Positions 9,558 through 14,717 of a stretch of DNA of 14,717 nucleotides are shown one piece after another (positions within the stretch are counted from its first letter, which is position 1; every line of letters begins with the position of its first letter). The DNA comes from Botryosphaeria dothidea. Taxonomy: Eukaryota; Ascomycota; Dothideomycetes; Botryosphaeriales; Botryosphaeriaceae. The stretch lies in contig WWBZ02000042.1 of NCBI GenBank assembly GCA_011503125.2, forward strand, positions 1 to 14,717. The letters are read 5' to 3'. Made by a program: the position numbers and the translations under genes. The notes below the pieces were generated by a model that did no database searches, had not been told where the DNA came from, and saw only the letters and a program-made list of their open reading frames with translations.

Positions 9558-9662
9558 GGGTCCCAGGACTTCTTCATAAGCTTATTAGCTACCTTATTGC
9601 GTCTCAGAACCAACCAGATACCTTGTCAGAAGCTTGAGCTTTTAGCTTCCATCCAGTCCGCC

Positions 9663-11936
9663 ATGCATACCAAGGATGTGCCTGCATCTGAAATCGATGT
9701 GTATGGCAAGCTTCCTTACAACTTTCTTCCCTTTGTACTAACTTCCTCGACAGGCTCATCGTCGGTGCCGGCCCAGCTGGCTTAACCGCCGCCTACTGGA
9801 TGGCACAATATGGCATCAATGCCCGCATCATCGACAAGCGCGGGACCAAGATCTTCAATGGGCAGGCTGATGGTCTACGGCCCCGCACGCAAGAGCTGTT
9901 TGACAGCATGGGGTTCCAGGACCGAGTGTCCAGAGAGAGCAAGATCAGTTACGAGTTCCACGTTTGGGTAACTTACTTCCACATTTCGACACCAGCCAAA
10001 ATGCCATTGCTGAACTGGAATCTAGGGCCCCGACGGCAAAGGAGGCATCCAGCGCGCCCCAGGCATCACATTCGGCAAAGAACACTATTCCAAGACCAGA
10101 TTCTTCGTCGGTGGCTTGAATCAAGGCCGTATTGAACGCTTTCTTCTGGGTGCAATCAAGGAGGCCAAGCCGGAGCTCCAAGTCGAGCGTGGTGTGATTG
10201 CCGAGAAGCTCGAATTTGACGACAAGCTGGCGGCAGACCCACAGGCGTACCCCATTACGGTGACTTTGCGCACTCTTGGTGAAGAAGAGGCCAACCCCTC
10301 ACCGGTCTATGGATCCGCCGGTATACGCGACGGGCTCTTCCGCAGCAACTTGGCTCCTGATGACTGGGAGGATCTGATCAACAGGAGCAAGGCCAAGGCA
10401 GGCAAGATGGAGGTGGTGAAGGCAAAGTACATCATCGGCTGCGATGGAGCCCACAGCTGGACCAGAAAGCAGCTTGGCATTCAGATGGAAGGAGCGGCCA
10501 CTGACTTTGTCTGGTACGTCGGTTCCTGATATCCCTTTCTCAAACCCCACTGACATGCTCAGGGGTGTCATGGATGTTGTACCCATATCAAACTTCCGTA
10601 AGTCAAAAGGATACGGTCTCTCATTTTGACGAAGCTGATCTTCCCATAGCGGACATGCGCCACACCAGCGTCATCAGCAACGATTCCGGCACCATCCTTC
10701 TGGTCGCCAGAGAACGCGGCCTGATGCGCCTCTACATCCCGCTCACATCTCCGCACGATGAACCATCCAAGCGCATCGACCGATCCAACATCAATCTCGA
10801 CATGCTCAAAGCAACAGCCCAAAAAATCTTCCACCCCTACAAATTCGAATTTGAGATCTGCGACTGTATGCCGCTTCTCACCCTCTTTCCTTCTCAAGCT
10901 TGCTAACAGGCCATCCAGGGTGGTCAGCCTACCAAGTCGGCCAGCGCGTCGCCACCACCATGTCCGATCCGACCAACCGCATCTTCATCGCCGGCGACGC
11001 GTGCCACACGCACTCGCCCAAAGTCGGCGCCGGCATGAATATCAGCATCCAAGGTACCTTCCCCCTCCTCCTCCTCCTCCTCCTCCCCCTCCCCCTCCCA
11101 CCCCCCACCCAAAAAGCAAAAGCTGACAGAAACGCAGACGCATACAACATCGGCTGGAAAGTCGCCTCCGTCGCGGCCGCGCTCTCGCCCGCCTCCATCC
11201 TCCCCACCTACGGCCAAGAGCGCCACCCGGTCGCGAGGAACCTTGCCGAGTTCGACCGGCAGTGGTCCGCGCACTTCGCGCCGGGCGCCGGCAGCAAGAC
11301 GGACGACTTCGACGCCACCAGCAGGCGCTTCGAGGACTTCGGAACGGCATCGTGCTCGACTACCCGGCGAGCGTCGTCGTGGACAAGGCGGGCGAAGGCA
11401 GGGCCGAGAAGCTGGTGCCGGGCGAGAGGTTCTGGCCGGCGAAGGTGGCGCGCCACGCGGACTCGGAGGCGAAGTGGACGACGGGCGTGATGAGGAGCGA
11501 TGGGCGGTGGAGGGTTGTGGTGTTGGCGGGAGACATTGCGGGCGACGAGCAGAGGAATAGGTTGGAGGCGTTGTGCAAGGCTCTCGAGAATGTGATCGAG
11601 CGGGTCACGCCGGAAGGGCGGAAGGGAAGTGAGGTGATTGATACCGTGGCGATTCATTGCGCCAAGCGGGACGAGGTGGAGATTTTTGATTTCCCGGAAA
11701 TTTTGAGACCAGTGGATGCCAAGAGAGGTGTGGATTACGACAAGATCTGGGTGGATGAGGATCAAGAGCTGGATCAAGATTGTGATGGAAAAGCTTTTGA
11801 CAAGTGGGGAGTAGACAGGACCAAGGGTGCGGTGGTTGTGATGAGGCCAGACCAGTACATTGGGTGGATTGGAGAACTGGAAGACGTCGAGGAGATGGAA
11901 AAGTACTTCAGAGGCGTTCTTCTGGCGTGTTCCTAG
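9663..11936 (+). CDS. FAD-dependent aromatic monooxygenase, phenol 2-monooxygenase family
   Basis: A flavoprotein hydroxylase of the phenol 2-monooxygenase type, using NADPH and O2 to hydroxylate phenolic substrates. Seven exons: 9663-9700, 9754-9967, 10026-10513, 10563-10597, 10650-10865, 10919-11053 and 11138-11936. The six introns (53, 58, 49, 52, 53, 84 bp) are all GT-AG. Motifs: the FAD-binding VLIVGAGPAG (residues 13-22), ADGLRPRTQEL, the DG motif GCDGAHSW (Asp 224), WGVMDVVPISNFPDMR spanning introns 3 and 4, and the GD motif FIAGDACHTHSPKVGAGMN (Asp 357). The C-terminal about 200 residues match the thioredoxin-like dimerisation domain of the family. One frame break lies at 11338-11339, as if one T were missing; the corrected length is 641 residues, normal for the family. 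The start is the first ATG and places the Rossmann strand right after a short leader. The substrate cannot be told from sequence. It converges on dcl2 with 96 bp between stops. Confidence 0.93.
11057..11110 (+). repeat. CT/CCT-rich low-complexity tract inside monooxygenase intron 6
   Basis: An almost pure pyrimidine run, with about six tandem TCC/CCT units followed by C-runs, fills most of the 84 bp intron between the donor GTACCT (11054) and the branch-point-like CTGAC (11122-11126). It makes this the longest intron of the gene. Microsatellite expansion is the likely origin; it reads on the minus strand as a glycine/arginine-rich frame, which is an artefact. Confidence 0.85.
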
Positions 11937-12032
11937 ACCACTGAAAGGATTATAACATAGAAGGGTAGAGATCGGTGCTCACTTTAGAAGTAGAAAGTTT
12001 GTCCTGTAGGAATTCCATTTAGAAGCTTAGAA

Positions 12033-14717
12033 TCATGCATCTCCCATGACCAAATCTTCCCTCTGGGCCTCAGCTCCAACCACTGCCCGGTCCACCTCCT
12101 CCTCATCATCTTCTTCAAAACCAACTACACCAGTTCCTGCCGTTTCACCATCCTCCCCCGTAGCAATCACTCCATTAATCTCATCCATACCCTTCCACTT
12201 CCGTCCCTCCCCCAGCAGAATCAACACCGCGCGATCCGCCGCCGCAGTCTCCACCTCCAACCTGCCATGACCTTCCACCCAGTCTCCAATCCACCTCTCA
12301 CCGACTGACACCCTACACCGGACCGTCCCATCGATCCTACCTGCATCTGAAGCTTCTACTTCATCCCATTCCCAGCCGATCTTTTCACTAAAAGCCAGCC
12401 TTCCCAACGCGGTCCTTTGGATGCAAGCAATCCACCCCATCCCTCAGAAACCTATCCAGCACGTCCATCAACCCCAGTCTATTCAAGAACTCCTCGGAAG
12501 CCTTGAGGTCCTTATCATCTGCTACCTGCGGATCCTGCTTCTCCGCCTCCGTGGAATCAATGAAAATGGCACCCAGCACCGCCTCTATGATATCCGAGAA
12601 GAACTTCTCCGCGCCCACCTTCGCCAGCAGATGCCAAGGGTAACGTCGAGAAGTGCGCAAAGCTTCCCAGATATCATCACGGCTGCCCTCGTGGCGTGCC
12701 GCAGCGGCGGTAGAAGCAGCCTGGAGGGAGGGCGCAGAATGGCGCATGAATTGCCAGAGCGCTTTCCGTACTGGAGGTCCCTGGACGGGTGTAGGCTCGC
12801 CGAGGGGAGCCGCGGCAGGTACGCCAGTGGTGCTGGACAAGTCTCCATGTTCGGTTGTGGTAGAAGGGTTTTCGGGGGAAGTGAATATGACTTCTGTCCG
12901 CGGCTTTAGGATGCAGGCCTCCATGCAGAGAAACGCGAGGAAAGAGGCGTTGACGATGGACGCGCGAATGGAATGCATGATCCAGTGAGGCAGCTCATCG
13001 GGAGCGTATCCGCGGGGAGGAATTCCCTGGGCTCCGTTGCTGGAGATAGTCTTGCGGTACGCGTAGAGACGGCGGCTGACGAGGTAGTCGAGCACGGCGT
13101 CACCCAGGAACTCCAGGCGCTGATAAGATGTGGTCGCACCGTCACGGTAGGAAACGAATGATGGATGGGTCAGAGATTCGAGTAGCAGATATTTGTTCTT
13201 GAAAGTATAGCCAACCAGCTTTTCAACTCGCTCGAGATGAATCGGTGCGGAGGAACTGTGTGCTTCGGTGGCGTGCTGTGCAAGACCATCCCGGGATTGA
13301 TCGATTGAGCGCCAGGAGAGTTTTGGCAGGAGATTAGCGATGCAGAGATGTGCTTTGAGCATGCCTCCCTCGACATAGGCAGCTCCGATGAGAGATTCCA
13401 CGATGTCCGCCAGTGTCTTGGTGGACAGGTCTCGTTTCTCAGGCAGTTCTGCTACCGCTGAAGCAAGGATATCATTTACATAGCGCGGACGCCATTTGGT
13501 TCCGGTGAATGCCTTTGTGATGATGAATCTGTCAAGGCCAGCGCGGCGTGAGGCTTTCGCAAGAGAGCCGTTGGAGACAATTCGATCTTTCTTCTCGGTA
13601 AGATAACTTTCGGGCCAATGAAGGTTCTCTGCCATGAGCTGCACTGCAGTGCTGAATTTGAGAATACAGTCGCCGAGGAATTCTAGCCTCTGATAGTCGT
13701 TCTCATTTGTTGACGAAGCGGTGATGGCACGAAGCACCAGTTCGTGGTCGGTGAAGCCGATATTCTTGATCGCAGAATCACAGAGCTCCTGTACGATCAT
13801 GAAAAGCTCATATCGATGAAGGATTGATGGTATGAACGCAGCAAAATTGCATAAGAAGCCGGTGACCTGTCTATAAGGAATTCTTTTGCTGGAAGCATAT
13901 ATTCTTTTGAGTACATGCGATGCTGTGCGACATCTCGCACACAATGGAGAAAATCTCGCCTCTTTGGAAAGGCCGAGACAACGATTTGGATCAGAGGCTC
14001 TGTGCCGTTCTCAGTCACTCCGTTGTCAAGCATGTCTACGTCGACGGGCTGGAATCCATGAAACATGAGAAGATGGCCTTCCACGCCTCTCTGACGCACG
14101 AGACCGATGGTCGGGGTTTAATCCCGCTTGAATATCCGCGTAAACCTCGAGAGCCGGTCTTCTATCGTGTTCCAATGGTCCGGGCCTTTTGTTTCCATCG
14201 CTGGAAGCATCATAAGATCCGAGGAGGAAAAGGAAGTCATATCGCTCTTCGGTCATGCGCGAGCCATATATGGAATGAAGAAGGGTCCTGGTATTCCGTT
14301 GAAGCACAGCCATTTCGGACTGACTCAAGTTTATCGCATCCAAAGGCTCGCTTGTCAGGACATAACGGATTTCTTCGTTTCCAGTGAATAAGGAAATCTG
14401 GAACTCGCGGTGTGGGGTCGTGGTAACAGAAGTACCAAACTCACTGTTTGTTCGTTGCGTGAAAAAGGACAGTTTGGTCCTGTACCACAGCATCGACCGT
14501 GGTTGTCGCACTGATTGTCTGAGCAACTGGTACCCATGGGTCCAGAAAGAAGCCCAACCTTAAGCATTGCCGGCCTCCTGTCGACTACTCCGAAGTCTGG
14601 TTCTTCGTCCGGGTCACTAAGTAGGGGCAAAAGGTTGTCATTCACCAAGCTGCTTTGTGAAGAGCAACATAAGCTTGGAAAGCCGCATCTTTCCTGGCTG
14701 CTCTCTCCGTTATCCAT
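12033..14717 (-). CDS. dcl2: Dicer-like protein 2, C-terminal part (dimerisation region, two RNase III domains, C-terminal extension), frame-broken
   Basis: The last roughly 895 codons of a fungal Dicer-like ribonuclease; the helicase part lies beyond 14717. Dicers cut double-stranded RNA into small RNAs, and DCL2 is the main antiviral Dicer in several ascomycetes. Order: Dicer dimerisation domain (AARKDAAFQAYVALHKA then LVNDNLLPL, about 14700-14620), a linker with LLHSIYGSRM and FIPSILHRYELF, RNase IIIa (YQRLEFLGDCILKF near 13652-13704; TLADIVESLIGAAY near 13370-13420) and RNase IIIb (YQRLEFLGDAVLDYL near 13081-13128; FFSDIIEAVLGAIF near 12555-12604). The E/D and D/E metal ligands are present in both domains. 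After HPK at about 12416 comes a dsRBD-like extension ending in an acidic tail. LVNDNLLPL and the IIIa style favour DCL2 over DCL1. Frame breaks: about 14649, 14553-14555, one between 14460 and 14545, 14187-14190, 14123-14125, 14046-14048, 13843-13846, 12414-12415; the RNase III core (13842-12416) is unbroken. Confidence 0.9.

Larger units (their letters stand above)
8195..9662. other. Divergent intergenic promoter region
   Basis: About 1.47 kb between the start of the ankyrin gene (8194, minus) and the monooxygenase ATG (9663, plus). The left part (8530-8950) is AT-richer and featureless to my reading; the right part (9220-9560) is CG-richer and holds several candidate regulatory sites listed separately. 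Open frames at 8284-8526 (minus) and 8947-9338 (plus) carry no recognisable motif; the plus-strand ones include a Cys-rich piece (HACTCRYYGGGGGQHC) but no clear start, intron support or relative, so they are not called. Confidence 0.6.

Noticed and set aside
10924..11350. Minus-strand glycine/arginine-rich open frames over the monooxygenase
   Set aside because: They are the antisense of coding exons plus the CT-rich intron tract and carry no domain.
1..14717. Programmed ribosomal frameshifting as the cause of the frame breaks
   Set aside because: There is no common slippery motif, both directions occur, and unrelated genes are all affected; that is not how programmed shifts behave in ascomycetes.
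1..14717. RIP (repeat-induced point mutation) decay
   Set aside because: No excess of TA dinucleotides or AT-rich stretches in the genes by eye, and no C-to-T-type stop codons; the lesions are indels.
1..14717. tRNA, rRNA, CRISPR arrays, insertion sequences or LTR pairs
   Set aside because: None was found by eye; the only mobile-element trace is the copia-derived beta-barrel gene.

Overview
The window looks like nuclear DNA of a filamentous ascomycete (Pezizomycotina). It has short GT-AG introns of 45 to 84 bases, several with CTGAC or CTAAC-like branch points, C/T-rich promoters and divergent or convergent single genes rather than operons. The families present are typical of that group: a HET-domain protein, a fungal-N-domain/ankyrin protein, a phenol-2-monooxygenase-type flavoenzyme, an aryl-alcohol-dehydrogenase-type aldo-keto reductase and a Dicer of the DCL2 type.

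Layout, left to right. The 5' end of a D-2-hydroxyacid dehydrogenase-like gene lies on the minus strand (1-222). An 860 bp spacer carries an A15C6 tract. A short gene for a retrotransposon-derived 'TNT 1-94-like' beta-barrel protein follows on the plus strand (1084-1808). Next are an aldo-keto reductase in five or fewer exons on the minus strand (2329 to about 3485) and, only about 45 bp away and divergent, a HET-domain protein (3531-5298, plus). The four-exon fungal-N-domain/ankyrin gene (8194-5561, minus) converges on the HET gene. A 1.47 kb divergent promoter region carries a perfect Zn2Cys6-type palindrome and a TATA box. The seven-exon FAD monooxygenase gene follows (9663-11936, plus). 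The C-terminal part of a Dicer-like 2 gene (14717-12033, minus, continuing beyond the window) converges on it with 96 bp between stop codons.

The most striking property is that every gene model is broken by one or more single-base frame changes, almost all explainable as plus or minus one base in a run of two to five identical bases. I count about 21. After allowing for them, each complete model has a length divisible by three, splice junctions keep phase and catalytic motifs are intact. That pattern points first to homopolymer errors in the underlying assembly rather than gene death, although real decay cannot be excluded from one sequence, especially for dcl2, where 7 of 8 breaks fall in about 900 bp.

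Functionally, three neighbours belong to self/non-self or genome-defence classes (HET, fungal-N/ankyrin, Dicer-like 2), and three are oxidoreductases compatible with aromatic or secondary metabolism (2-hydroxyacid dehydrogenase-like, aldo-keto reductase, FAD monooxygenase). Whether either set acts together cannot be told from the sequence. The AKR and HET genes both seem to lack their N-terminal parts at the same short interval (about 3486-3530), suggesting a rearrangement junction.
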